Part shown: positions 12,225 to 43,930 of the stretch, one piece after another
Position numbering within the stretch: position 1 is the stretch's first letter
How the letters are laid out: every line of letters starts with the position of its first letter
From: Glandiceps talaboti
Taxonomy: Eukaryota; Hemichordata; Enteropneusta; Spengelidae
Reading direction: 5' to 3'
Length of the DNA stretch: 64,000 nucleotides
NCBI RefSeq assembly: GCF_964340395.1
Contig: NC_135549.1
Span: 27,026,095 to 27,090,094 of the forward strand
Translations under genes and position numbers: made by a program
Notes under the pieces: generated by a model
The model's input: only the letters and a program-made list of their open reading frames with translations
The model's database searches: none
What the model was told of the DNA's origin: nothing

Positions 12225-12860
12225 GCCACACTGAAGAAGAGCCCGGGTCTGAGAGTACACACATTACATCAATGTATGTAATATCAAGGAGGAAGTCGCC
12301 ACGAAAGTGAAACGTGTGATAATTTTCGGCTTTTGTATCGGATATAAACTAACTAAATCATACAATGTAGAGTTGAGTCTGTGTAGACCTGTCCTGCGAG
12401 TCAAAATTACGCAGAAATTATCTAACTTTTTGTCTTTCAAACATTGTCATCTCGTGAAAAGTGGATGAAATTGAAAACCATAGTGTGACTGCTTAGGAGC
12501 AGGAAACGTTATCGGTAAAATTAAAATGAACTAAAAAGAGAGAAATTCAACCCATTTTAATAAGTCAAATTTTTGTTTTATGAAAAAGGGTTTACGTCAC
12601 CATACGTATGCTCTCTACACACCCGTAAAGTACATTTCGCTGTTGTCATTATCGGTGAAAGGACGAGGTGTGTTTGATTGGTGACACGGATACAATATTG
12701 TAATTGAGTATTGAATAGATAGCGTGTTGTGTCCGCCTATAAATTCCTTTCCAACGACCAGTGTCATGACCTCCTTTCATCCTCAGTCACGCTCTTTACT
12801 ATGAATGATTTTAGTCACCATTGCGATGCGTATATATTAGGTATGTAACGTGATGCGTAG

Positions 12861-12892
12861 TACCACAGACAAGTAACCCATTGTCTGTGGTA
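12861..12892. repeat. perfect hairpin, 12-bp arms
   Basis: TACCACAGACAA and TTGTCTGTGGTA around an 8-nt loop. Confidence 0.85.
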
Positions 12893-14063
12893 GTATGATC
12901 AAATCACTTGATGTAAAAGCCTCTCAGCTGAGGCTAGCTGAGCAATTAAATCGACATTTATCTAGAACAAATGTGACATCACGAAGGGGAAAAAAACAAG
13001 AAAATCATGACATCTTCGCCCAGTTCTGGTGGCATCAAATTTATTTGCGCATGTTTGATGTTTATTTTTTGTCAAAGTGTGTTGGCGTCAAATGTATCAT
13101 ATTTCGATCATTGTAGAACTTGTATATAGGTAAAAGGCCAAGTTTGGTTGTCTTTTCAATTTCTAACGTTACAGTAGCTTCTATATTATAATTTTCAACA
13201 ACGACATGTATTTCCAGCAAGTTTCGCTTCTAAATATGGCTAGAAATCCGAATTTAACATAACATGCATAACGTAATGTAACATAGGCATGAACAAATTG
13301 ATCTATATTATAATAAAACTAACTCTCACATTGTTTGCTTTGGCAGTTCTAACCTCAAATAGGTCGGTAACAAAACGCTGGTCGGATGTTGGGTCGGGTC
13401 GGGTCGGGTTAGGTCGGGTCAGGTAAAGTAGTTTAAAATAGGGGATTTTTCTGTGACCGACCCAAACCCAGGGTGAGTGTTCTACAGACTCGATGGGTAG
13501 GCTGTATCACTCAGCCGTGTCTCACTCACAAGACGAGTGCGAATTTGGGGGGATTCCTGGAGTAATGACTCGAAAAGTTGGGGACGATTACTCACACGGA
13601 GCCCGCAGGTGCTATGTTTGCCAAGCCTGGGTGACTCTGGGATAGCCTGTGGACTGACTGGGAAAGCCTTGACAGTTCCACAGCAATGTGATATGGAGTG
13701 TGCTACATAGCCCTGTAGTTTAAAATTATACTGACGTAGATTGTCAAACCTGCAGTACCTGAAACTTGCACTGTCAAGTTCAAAATAATATAATTCGGAC
13801 AAAACAAAGTCAACAAGTTAATATTTCATCATAAAGCCAGTGTGTAGTGAGAAAATTCGTCTTTTACAATATTGATACTTTGATTTATTTAGAGATATAC
13901 AAATATAAAAACCTCCTGTGGTGTTGAAATTTCACAACACATATACATACTTATGGTAATATGTATGCATATGATAGTGATGTATTTTGGTACATTTGTT
14001 AGAATGGTGTAGATAATATATGACCATATGTTTTATTACAGGAGTAAACTGACCAACGTACCA

Positions 14064-14426
14064 ATGGGAAACAACTTTGTAAAAGTGGTTAACGACACGG
14101 ATGAGACGTGGTCCTACTTGTGTACACTACAGCATAATGAAGAAGAAACAGGTGAACTTCCCATCGGCGTTATTGGACCACGAGAAACTATCGCCAACGA
14201 GAAACAACGTGAACTGCCAACACACCTGTACATACGACACGGACAACACTCAAATCCCGATGACGTAAAAGAGGGTCACAATTTAATGAGATGTTACAAT
14301 GGTTTCGAAAACCCCACCTTTACCATTTCAATACTACGACCTGGAGTAGCCCAGCTGACTTGTGACAGGGGTGGTGATTCGCCATCATATAATTTGGAAT
14401 ATGAGACAAAGGATGGTAGCCAATAG
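14064..14426 (+). CDS. small unrecognised protein, 120 residues
   Basis: The coding part begins at ATG 14,064, 22 bp after a good splice acceptor, and runs uninterrupted to TAG. The protein starts MGNNFVKVVNDTDETWSYL and continues with charged and polar residues. It contains three cysteines (YLC, RC, TC), alternating short hydrophobic stretches suggesting a beta-rich globular fold, and no signal peptide or membrane helix. The start MGN could be N-myristoylated, but position 6 of the motif is not Ser/Thr, so this is weak. Codon use and lack of repeats look like a real gene. I do not recognise the family. The upstream noncoding exon at 10.4-10.54 kb is probably its first exon. Confidence 0.6.
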   Translation: MGNNFVKVVNDTDETWSYLCTLQHNEEETGELPIGVIGPRETIANEKQRELPTHLYIRHGQHSNPDDVKEGHNLMRCYNGFENPTFTISILRPGVAQLTCDRGGDSPSYNLEYETKDGSQ

Positions 14427-14489
14427 AAAACATTGTCTTTTAATCATGATTATACCATGAATGAGCAAGATTCAACAATATGAAATAAC

Positions 14490-14860
14490 ACTCTGGTCGT
14501 TCTACGTCACACGACAACGCCGTCTGTCATGACAGCGCGTGTTTACGTCACTGGTTCTGCTATGTTCGAAATATGAGTCAAACGTTCAAAATTACAATTA
14601 TTTTACACGATTTTTCTTTGATATTACTGGTGCTGGTATAATTACTAGTATGTTATTCTCCAATAGTTTTATTCATTCATCCGGAAAATACTCGTGACCA
14701 CAGACAAGCTTATTAAGTAAGAAAGTAGTGACCTAAGGGTTGTCACTACTCGTCTATCGACTTGTAATGACAAAGACCCCTTAGGTCACTCGTATTTTCC
14801 TTGGCTGAACAAAGACAAATATTGGGGCATGACCTCTAATTAACTGCCGAGGACATTGAA
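14490..14860 (+). mobile_element. dispersed repeat family 2, copy A
   Basis: Shares ordered blocks with copies at 25,490-25,800, 27,420-27,700, 53,770-53,870 (first part only) and 24,030-24,180 (minus strand): TTCTACGTCAC, CACTGGTTCTGCT, TTTTTCTTTGATA-x-TACTGGTGCTGG, AAAATACT, CCCCTTAGGTCACTC, GTATTTTCC, AATATTGGGG. It contains an inner inverted repeat (GGAAAATACTCGTGACC against GGTCACTCGTATTTTCC). No coding capacity; a non-autonomous element of unknown class. Confidence 0.75.
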
Positions 14861-15985
14861 TGTATTCAAGAACGATATTAGCATTGCCAACTTATTCATG
14901 TACAAATAAGCTTTGAAGTAAATAACTTTGTATATACAGAGATGAACTCATACCCTGCACCATCAATATTACAGTTTATTAACCAGGTTCTTAAAAATAC
15001 ACCAGGGACCAACATATACATGTACATTTTGTTATGAGACAAGATAATAATTATTTCTATATAACACTGAAAGCTTTCTTCTATTATTTCTGTTGCAATT
15101 ATGTTACTTATACATAATATCCTTAGATCTATGGTTACGACTACTAGCGAACCAGTAGAACATCCATACAGCATATTGGGTAGTACTAGTATATATAGTG
15201 GAAGCTTTCCGTATAAGTAAAGACTGTGAAGCAACTTGCCAATATCAACAAATATTGTAAATGTAAATGTACCCTGCTTGAGACTCAAGAATAGAGAACA
15301 CTAGGCCCAATGTATGTGATGTGCACACGGCTCATTTTTAAATGGCAGACAAAGTGATGTGGACTGTATCATTAGAATTAGGGGTGTTAGAATAGGGGAG
15401 AAAGTTGATAAAATGGATTTTTGGGGCGTCATCCTCGGTAAAAGTATTACATCGAGTTGAAGGTAGGGCCTTGGGGCGAGTCTGGAGTGAGCCAATAGAT
15501 TTATCAGCTTATGTACTGACAATTTCTATTTACACAGCAGCACCATGAATACAGAATGCTGAAATTCACTATACAAACCAATTAACTATTTCTGAAGGTA
15601 GATTATAGAATGTTGAAACATGAAAATAATAGATGGTTGTGTTTACTAGTTACCAGGTCTTATTTACACCCCTGTATGCTAATACACAGGTGACCTGTTA
15701 GCTAGAAACCAACCTTTCATGTTAGCCTTAACTTCTTGAGGCTATGCAAATTATGGAAGGATGAGTGGCGGTTGGCTCTTCAGTCTAAAAGGGAGATTAT
15801 GAATATTTTTTAAATGTAGATTGAAGTAATTCTTATGAAGAGCATATGCAAAACTTGTGAGAAGATTGCACACTGTGTAATAACTCATCACGGTGCTGCC
15901 ACCTTCTAACAAGATCTATAAAATGTCAAATTTTATACAGCAGTAGACAACAGGTAGAAAATATTTCTATGGGTGCTTTCTCCTC
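14861..15985. other. intergenic, no gene seen
   Basis: Open frames here (for example minus strand 14,896-15,288) show no motif, splice context or composition supporting a gene. Confidence 0.45.
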
Positions 15986-15989
15986 TACT

Positions 15990-16305
15990 ACGACTACCAG
16001 CACACAGCATTATGATTTGCAGTTGGGGGAAGGTTGATGCTAAGGCTAATAGTACACAGTACCATGAGTTATAGTGGGGGTGATACTACGACTTCCAGAA
16101 CACAGTACCATGAATTATAGTGTGTGTGTGTGTGTGTGTGGGGGGGGGGGGTGATACTAAGACTATCAGCACACAGTACTGTGGTTAAGTGGGTGGGGAG
16201 ATGATACTACGACTTCCAGAACACAGTACCATGAATTATAGTGTGTGTGTGTGTGTGGGGGGGGGGGGGTGATACTAAGACTATCAGCACACAATACCAA
16301 AGTTT
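15990..16305. repeat. 121-bp minisatellite with GT and poly-G cores
   Basis: The unit GATACTACGACTTCCAGAAC...(GT)n(G)n...GATACTAAGACTATCAGCAC begins at 16,081 and again at 16,202, with a diverged copy before it. Confidence 0.9.
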
Positions 16306-17645
16306 ACTATTGTAGGTTTACTTTCAATTCCATATCAGCATTGCAGCATGTAAATATCATATATGGTATATATTTCTTTAAATACAAATGTATGTAATAA
16401 AAAAAACTGTCATGATTTGTGAGCACTACTAGTCATGAAAACTGGTCTTAGATTACAAATAGGTATTGTGATTAGTTAACAGAAGAAAGAACTTAAGAAC
16501 TGTACACACCATGTTTATATGCCACAAGAAATAGCATTATCAGGAATACTTTACTCGAGCCTTCTGTAGTCGCAACTTAAAACAGTTGTATTTCTGAGTT
16601 ATATTCTCAAGTTGGATTTTCAATAAAACACTAAAGATTTCAAAATAATTTCTGTTCATTTTAATCTATTTAGCAAAAAAATCTGTATTTCACCAGTCCA
16701 ATAATGATCACACACCAGCTTACCCCTCTGACATAAGGAATAGGCCAAAGAGGGTGGAATGACAAAAATAATGTATCTTGCAGTTGATGTAAGGGTTTGC
16801 ATGTACAATCTTGAACTCTTGGACTTTAAAGAAAAAATACCAATGGCAGCAAAGAGAAACAAAGTCAGTCAGTGTTACGGTAGAAAGAACTTCAATAAAC
16901 AGTACTTCAGAGACAATAAACTGACCAAAACTTTGTGTACCTTGAGATCATTCAAAGTTTATATGAAAGGCTACTCAGATTATTCTGTTTACAAAAAAAA
17001 GCTTTGTGTATGATTCTCAACTACAGGAACAATGTTTTGCCTGTAATTACAACAACAACAATTAAAATATTTACTTTTATCTTCCAAATTATGTCAGTTC
17101 AGCTAATTCTTATTGCTGATTTTGTTTGAACTGCAACTATGTAGACAGCCAATTTCATCCAGATATGTTCAACTTCATCACCCAATCTCTTTTCAACAAT
17201 GATTTTGATGTTGAACCACACATCAATGATTGATGATGATGGGGAAAAGTCATGGTATACAATCTCTATCATTGTACACTTAATGGTAGATTTCCTGCTG
17301 TAAAAGTGTGCTTCAATTATAGCAGTTCCTTTTTCATTTTCTGTCATCCCCCCCCCCCCCCCCCCCAGATTTATGCCATTTTTGCCTCCTTGAATGTGCA
17401 TGCTATTTGCGTATCTGTGAGGGCTCTAAAAACTTGGGTTTTTGTACTTTTCAACTACTTCAAATATAAGTATGTATTTTTTTTAACCAAACTGATATAT
17501 TGTGGTGGAAAGTACGGACAGATTTTTCTGTACCCTCTTTTTACATTAACACTCGGTACAACCCTTGTAATTAGTAATAGGATTAGTCTATTTCCTAGAA
17601 GAAGTAGGGGTGGTCTAAATAAATTTTCTGAGGTGCCAGCAGTCA
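16306..17645. other. 3' flank of NOPCHAP1, no other gene seen
   Basis: Contains a poly-C run at about 17,347-17,366. Likely holds the 3' UTR of the leftward NOPCHAP1 gene; no standard poly(A) hexamer stands out. Confidence 0.45.
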
Positions 17646-20600
17646 CTACCTATTACTAGTGACGTCACTCTGTTCACATGATTCCGTATTCATTTCCTCA
17701 ATGTCTGGTCTTTTGCTGTGAGGTTTTGATATTTTAAAACTTTTCTCTGTAATTTCACCAAAATTAATGTCACTTTCATCATTGTCACTATCATCACTAG
17801 AACAGCTGAGTCCATTTATATTTTTCTTTTCCTCTTCCGAGTCCAAATCAAAATCTGAATCACTGTCATCAGAGTCACTGTTTTCCTGGAATATTGCCAG
17901 ATCCTATGGAATTGTGGGAGAAAGGGACAACAAAATAATGTTAACTTTTCTGAACTGACATGAAAATGTTTAAAAATATGCTAAAACTTTAAACCTTTCA
18001 GGAAATTGAAAACTGTCTCCTCAATTTTAAGATTTGTTGGTTTTTTACATAACTGACACCAGAGGGAGCTGTCTAACATATCTCATCCAATTCCCACTCA
18101 AAGTAGATGTATAAACTGTGATGTTAAACTGTCGGCCAGCTGTCCCCTCTAGACTAGAATTACCTTTTCTTTACTGGGTAATTGTTTTAAAAAAATGGAT
18201 TTGACATTTTACGTCTTCAAACTGGTATAGCAAGCACAGCCTAAATAATCCGTGTATTAAAGTTATGTATCATATTTTGGAATTTAATAAATCTTTGCCT
18301 ATGCAATGCCTGTGGCATATAAAAACAAAATGTTTCTGTACATTTCCAGTTTCATGTATATTTTATGTTATATTAATTCATTGTGCTGATAACATAATTA
18401 TAGTTGTGATAAGCTTAAAACCCAATGTCTGAATCCCAGGATCTCACATTTAGCATCATTTTCTTAATGAAACCATAAGGAACGGTTAGGACTATTTCTG
18501 TGTTCAGGACCAAATTGTTCTATAGCTCTGTCAGTCAACAGCTTTCCTCTCCCAAATCTAATCTTAATACTGTATACTATAATAATAATTATACAAACTA
18601 ATATGTAAGTCACCGTAACAGACATTTCACGCCATGTAAAAAAAACTACAGTATTGCTGAGGAGAGGTGGAACAAACAAACAAACAAACCATTTCTATAA
18701 GTGGTCCAGTATGGTTCTCTACATTTTCAATATCAAATTCTTCCCTAGCACTATGTTCTAATTGGTCTTGTAGATTCCTGTTAGCCGATGCCATCATTGG
18801 TAGGAAGTCTTTCACCGACTGTAAAACTAACAAAAAAATAAACCAGGTGAGTGCATTTGTACAAAGTGATGTGAAGTAATCAGAGCAGTATTGTCTGGTT
18901 TAACCTAGTCTGTGAGATATGCTGTGATGGGGCCCCCTCACACATCAACCTCTCTGGGAGAGAGGAGGCCAGTGAGGGCGGAACAACACACCATATCTTA
19001 CAGTCTAGCTTTGACCTTACTTAGCTGTCATTTATTTCTGATTTGCCAAACTCTTTTGCACAAGATAGATCTGTATCACTATTGTGTCCACCCAGTTGCA
19101 TATAGATGTGTAAAAGCAGACCCAGGGCTTGAAATTAATGGTAGTAGTCCCATGTTCATACACTATCAATTCTTGTCACAGGACTACCATAATTTGCATC
19201 TGGTAGTCCAATCAGGTTACCACCGATTGTGTGATGATTTAGAAGGCAAAAACTTTACGAACATGAAAGTATTTTAACAATACACATATTTCCAATAGGA
19301 TTCCTTCATTTTCGGCTCAAGAAAATGGTACTATTGGCCTCATCAACCGTGGGCTATCAATTTCAGAAAGTAGTAGCCAGCTAGGATTAAAGTTAATTTC
19401 AAGCTCTGAGACCTGGTAAGACAGTACAGAGGTTGTGTGAAGAATTGAACTGTGATCACTAATGACAGCTTTATGTCCAGATGCATCATGGTTTCTATGG
19501 TTCTCAGGAAGCCAACAGTACAAGGGTTATATCACTGTAGGTCTATCTCTATGAGCAACAAATCATAAACACCATGAGAACAATGCAGGAAATTTACATT
19601 ACCATTACCAACACACCAGGTACATACACACACATTGTTAAAATACGATATTTGGAAGGGGATTTAACTTTTGCTGAGAAGAGAAATTGCCTGATTTTCC
19701 TGTACCTAATTTTCACTGATTTTGGAAGGTGTGCTTAGTTAACTAGGAGTCAAAAGTATTTTCAAGGGATTTCATTTTATTTACTTTTTTTCGCTGAAGT
19801 AAAATCACTTGAAAATACTCTTGACTCATAGTTAGCTTGACCTTACCTTCCAAAATCAGTACTAAATTTTCACTTTGAATGTATTTTCACTGTGAAAATT
19901 TAGTATTTACACATACAAGTATAGTGATCATTTCATATGAGTTGGTCACTTTGTTAATCTAAGGAGATTGCCTTGATAAAGGTTTACCTCAGTATTATTG
20001 ACTGGGATGATAGAATTAACTTTCATATCTGAGGGGAACTTTGCGGAAAGCATGTAACTTTCAACTTTCTAGATCTGTACTCATAATACAAATCTAATTT
20101 AGCTATGTCAATAATGTAATTGTCAAGTGGGAGGAAAAAATACTCTGGCCGGTGAGGGCGCTCTACTGATTGACTTACCTGATGATGGGGATGCTTTGTA
20201 TGTTTTTTTCTGCTTCAGGAGAAGTTTAGATTCTGTCAAGGAACCAAAGAATACATTTACTGACAATATCATCAGCAAGTGTGCTGCTTGTTGAAGTTCT
20301 GAATTATAAAATTAACTATAAAGTTTTATCTTTTATCATAGGCATAAAAAAAAATTGTGTGGTTCCGATTACATTCAATATTAAAATAGGTGGGGTAGGT
20401 AGATTTTTATTTTTTTATTTTTATCATATATTATTTTTCATGTATCACAGTATGAGTGTCTAGTTCAGGTTTTCCAATGCTTTCCAAATGGTGTCTGTGT
20501 TGTTTATTTCTTCCTATCAGATGTACAGCCATTACAGATTGGAAGAACAGTTTTATATTGTCTTTTTAAGTTGATGTCAGTTTCTGCACCCACTATTTCT

Positions 20601-22517
20601 TGCGAGACTTCACAATTTTCGAGATTTTATTATTGATTTTCTTGAATACGTAAAAAAAAAGTTTAGCATCAGCATGAAAAACTAGGTGGGGTCGGGTAAC
20701 CGGAACCAAACAACTTTTTTTTATTTGGCCTTAGTTTCACAGAGATGCATGTATCAACATGTATTGTGTATAAATGCCTGGTTAGTTTGACAAATATATT
20801 CATGACTGATTCTCAATAGAGAAATGTGAGAAATGAACAGACTATACAACAAAACTGATAATGGATAACCACATCGAATTAAATTCAATAGAAACACATC
20901 TTATAATAATTTTATAATAGGTTATTTACATTATGTTTTGAAAACTTCACACCCAATACTCACACACATTGAAAAGACAGTAATTAATTGTTTTAACCAT
21001 GACAGCGTTCTTCCTGGCATCAAATTCTATTGTAATTTCTGAGATTTCTCTTTTTACCAAATGAAAATCTAGTTCCAAACAACTTTATTTTATGCAAAAG
21101 TGGAAGCCCATTAAAAAGAGTCAATAGATCACAGGTGATCAGTTCCAACAGGTGTCTAAAACCTGGCACGCTTGAGAAGAATCGGCTGAGCAAAATTTCA
21201 CTTGTCGCAATTTCCTCACATCGATTCCTCTTGTGCGCAAGCAACCTATTGTGAGATTTTGGTCATCCATAGCCGTGAGCCAAATATCACTCGTGGCAAG
21301 TTCCTCACTGTGTCACTGTGTGTGAACTAGATGTGAGCTATCAGCTATTGACTTTCTCATAGAGAAGCGCATGTGTGGTGATGAATTTCAGTACACTATG
21401 TCTGCGTTCAGCGTAAAATACAGGTGAGTAACTTATATATCAATAACGAAGGTATTTTCATGATTTTAGAAGACAAATATGTCGATCTTTGGAAAAGTCA
21501 CAAAACTATACCAAATGAGATAGTTATATCATATGACACAATAACCAGTGTCTTGTTGACTATTAATGCTGAAGCAATAGCCACGGGTGTTTAGGCCAAA
21601 GATCGACATGTGTGTCTTCTAAAATCATGAAAATACTGCCGGTGTTCAGACTAGGCACAGATGTTGTGTACTGTATGCCATCTCTACCATGCATGTCTTC
21701 CAAAGATAAAGTTGTGGGTCGATTGCTCACGTCCAGCACACGGACGGTGAGGAATTTGCCAAGCGTAATCAAAATTATCAAACATGCTCAGATATTTGGC
21801 TCATGGCTATGAATGACTAAAATCTCACTTAAAGTTGCCCACAAACGAGAGGAATCGACACGAGCAAATTGCCACGAGTGAAATTTTGCTCAGGCGATTC
21901 CTCTCGTGTGCGCCTGCCTTTTACAGGTAACTACAGAACATTAACAGTGTTACAAGTCTCTTGCGAATGTTAATCATGTTACATGTAATCTGCACAGAAT
22001 TACTGCATGACTGTAGCGATTTTCCAACTCCTTGTCGATCATCCGCTAGGAAAAGCTACAGAATCCATGATGGAGTGATGGAGCTGTCGCTCGCTTTAAA
22101 TATGGGTTACCCCTTACGTTACTAGTCTGATGTATCATTTTTCAAATGCATATGTTGTTATAGTAGAAGACTTGGTGTGATTATTCACTTACAGGGCAAC
22201 ATACAATTTAAATCACTAAAGTTATCAGTTATCAATTGCAGAAGACCATGGAGAGGTAGCAAATGAATCGTGACAACAGACAAAATACTAGTAAAATTAG
22301 ACTCCCATGCCCACGGCATGAGCACCACGTGGGTTGTTTCATTACCAAAACAAAAAATCGCTTATGTTGTCGAAAACTTACCGAAATTCGAGCTTCCGAC
22401 GTTCAGTAAATCTTTCGAGTATGTGATATTTGTAGGCTTTCCCTCTGTTGCATCGTTACACTTCCGATTTCTCATCGAGAGTTCCGACGAGTCTTCTTTT
22501 ATCATGGAAGCGGCCAT
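17646..22517 (-). CDS. NOPCHAP1: NOPCHAP1 (C12orf45) homologue, four exons
   Basis: Exons, in transcript order: 22,517-22,382, 20,232-20,179, 18,826-18,690, 17,903-17,646; phases 1, 1, 0. All junctions are GT-AG, and the joined frame gives 194 residues (human protein 185). The start ATGG at 22,517 is in good context (AAAATGG). The first exon ends SKDLLNVGSSNF, the second reads ESKLLLKQKKTYKASPSS, the third VLQSVKDFLPMMASANRNLQ...FDIENVEN...IEM, the fourth DLAIFQENSDSDDSDSDFD then a Ser/Asp/Glu-rich tail. The blocks DLL, KLLLK, VL-x-x-V-x-x-FLP-x-MA-x-AN, FDIE and EMD-x-A, plus the acidic tail, match what I recall of vertebrate NOPCHAP1. That protein is a nucleoplasmic adaptor bringing NOP58 to the R2TP chaperone complex during box C/D snoRNP assembly. 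The gene faces away from SLC41A across a short shared upstream region. Confidence 0.85.
18915..19005 (+). repeat. dispersed repeat family 3 (GGTGAGGGCGGAAC type), copy 1
   Basis: CCCCCTCAC and GCCAGTGAGGGCGGAAC can pair as a hairpin and are followed by TATCTTACAGTCTA. Related copies lie at 27,905-27,993 and 50,721-50,824; a short piece is at about 20,149-20,165. Inside NOPCHAP1 intron 2. Confidence 0.6.
19716..19859. repeat. foldback repeat in NOPCHAP1 intron 2
   Basis: CTGATTTTGGAAGGT (19,716-19,730) is exactly complementary to 19,845-19,859. Inner arms (AGTATTTTCAAG/CTTGAAAATACT) pair as well, and flanking TAAATTTTCAC-like sequence extends the symmetry. Confidence 0.85.
21175..21907. mobile_element. 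large nested foldback element in NOPCHAP1 intron 1
   Basis: Outer arms of about 110 bp (from about 21,178 and back from about 21,905) share CTGAGCAAAATTTCACT, GATTCCTCTCGT-like motifs, TGAGATTTT-x-GTCAT and GAGCCAAATAT as reverse complements. A second, inner pair (about 21,450-21,495 against 21,594-21,640) shares TATTTTCATGATTTTAGAAG and GTCGATCTTTGG. No coding frame for a transposase is visible. Confidence 0.8.
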
Positions 22518-23084
22518 TTTGTTGAAGTTCTTCGACTCGTTCAATTAATATTTTACCCGGATACTTAAACTATCCCTATTATTATTTAATAAAATAAATG
22601 TTGGTGTTTATTAAAACTTACTGTTTTTCAAATATATTTTTTAAATCAAACGACTTCACAAAAATTGTCATACAGGATATTACTTTAAAGTATTTTTCTA
22701 CCATAGACTTACTACTGCGCACGAGCCGAATTAGTGCGCTGTCTGCATCTCTTTGTGTCACGTCTGCGCAATATTCATTGACAAGAGAGACTTAGGGCAC
22801 GTAGCACTGTATTTCAACGAACCGTAGGGCTTCGGTACGGTCGTCTACTACGTCTCGATCAAGTGTCGCAGTTCCAATTTTCAATCCGAAGTGTTTTTAC
22901 AACCGTATTTTGATTTTTAATGAAAAGTAGAATGAACTTTCCTTAACAGCAGTGAGACGTCACGCCTAATCTTACACCGGAATTGAAATTAACCATTCCC
23001 TTATGTGAGTCGTTGATTTTGTCATTTGATTGTTGTCACATATGTTGAAGTTTATTGTGGACAGAAAATGAACTTTGTGGTGTC
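22518..23084. promoter_or_regulatory. probable bidirectional promoter of NOPCHAP1 and SLC41A
   Basis: The two start codons are 567 bp apart in opposite directions. The centre is richer in CpG than the surrounding introns and contains two TGCGCA cores (22,716-22,721 and 22,765-22,770), resembling NRF1 half sites, and a TCACGT element between them. There is no TATA box near either gene. Inference from layout and composition. Confidence 0.55.

Positions 23085-43930
<20,846 letters not shown>

Noticed and set aside
13482-13802. 106-residue open frame on the - strand
   Set aside because: No recognisable motif, no convincing start or splice context; GC is slightly raised but nothing more supports a gene.
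17252-17659. 135-residue open frame on the + strand opposite the NOPCHAP1 3' end
   Set aside because: Crosses a poly-C tract and overlaps the NOPCHAP1 last exon on the other strand; composition is not coding-like.
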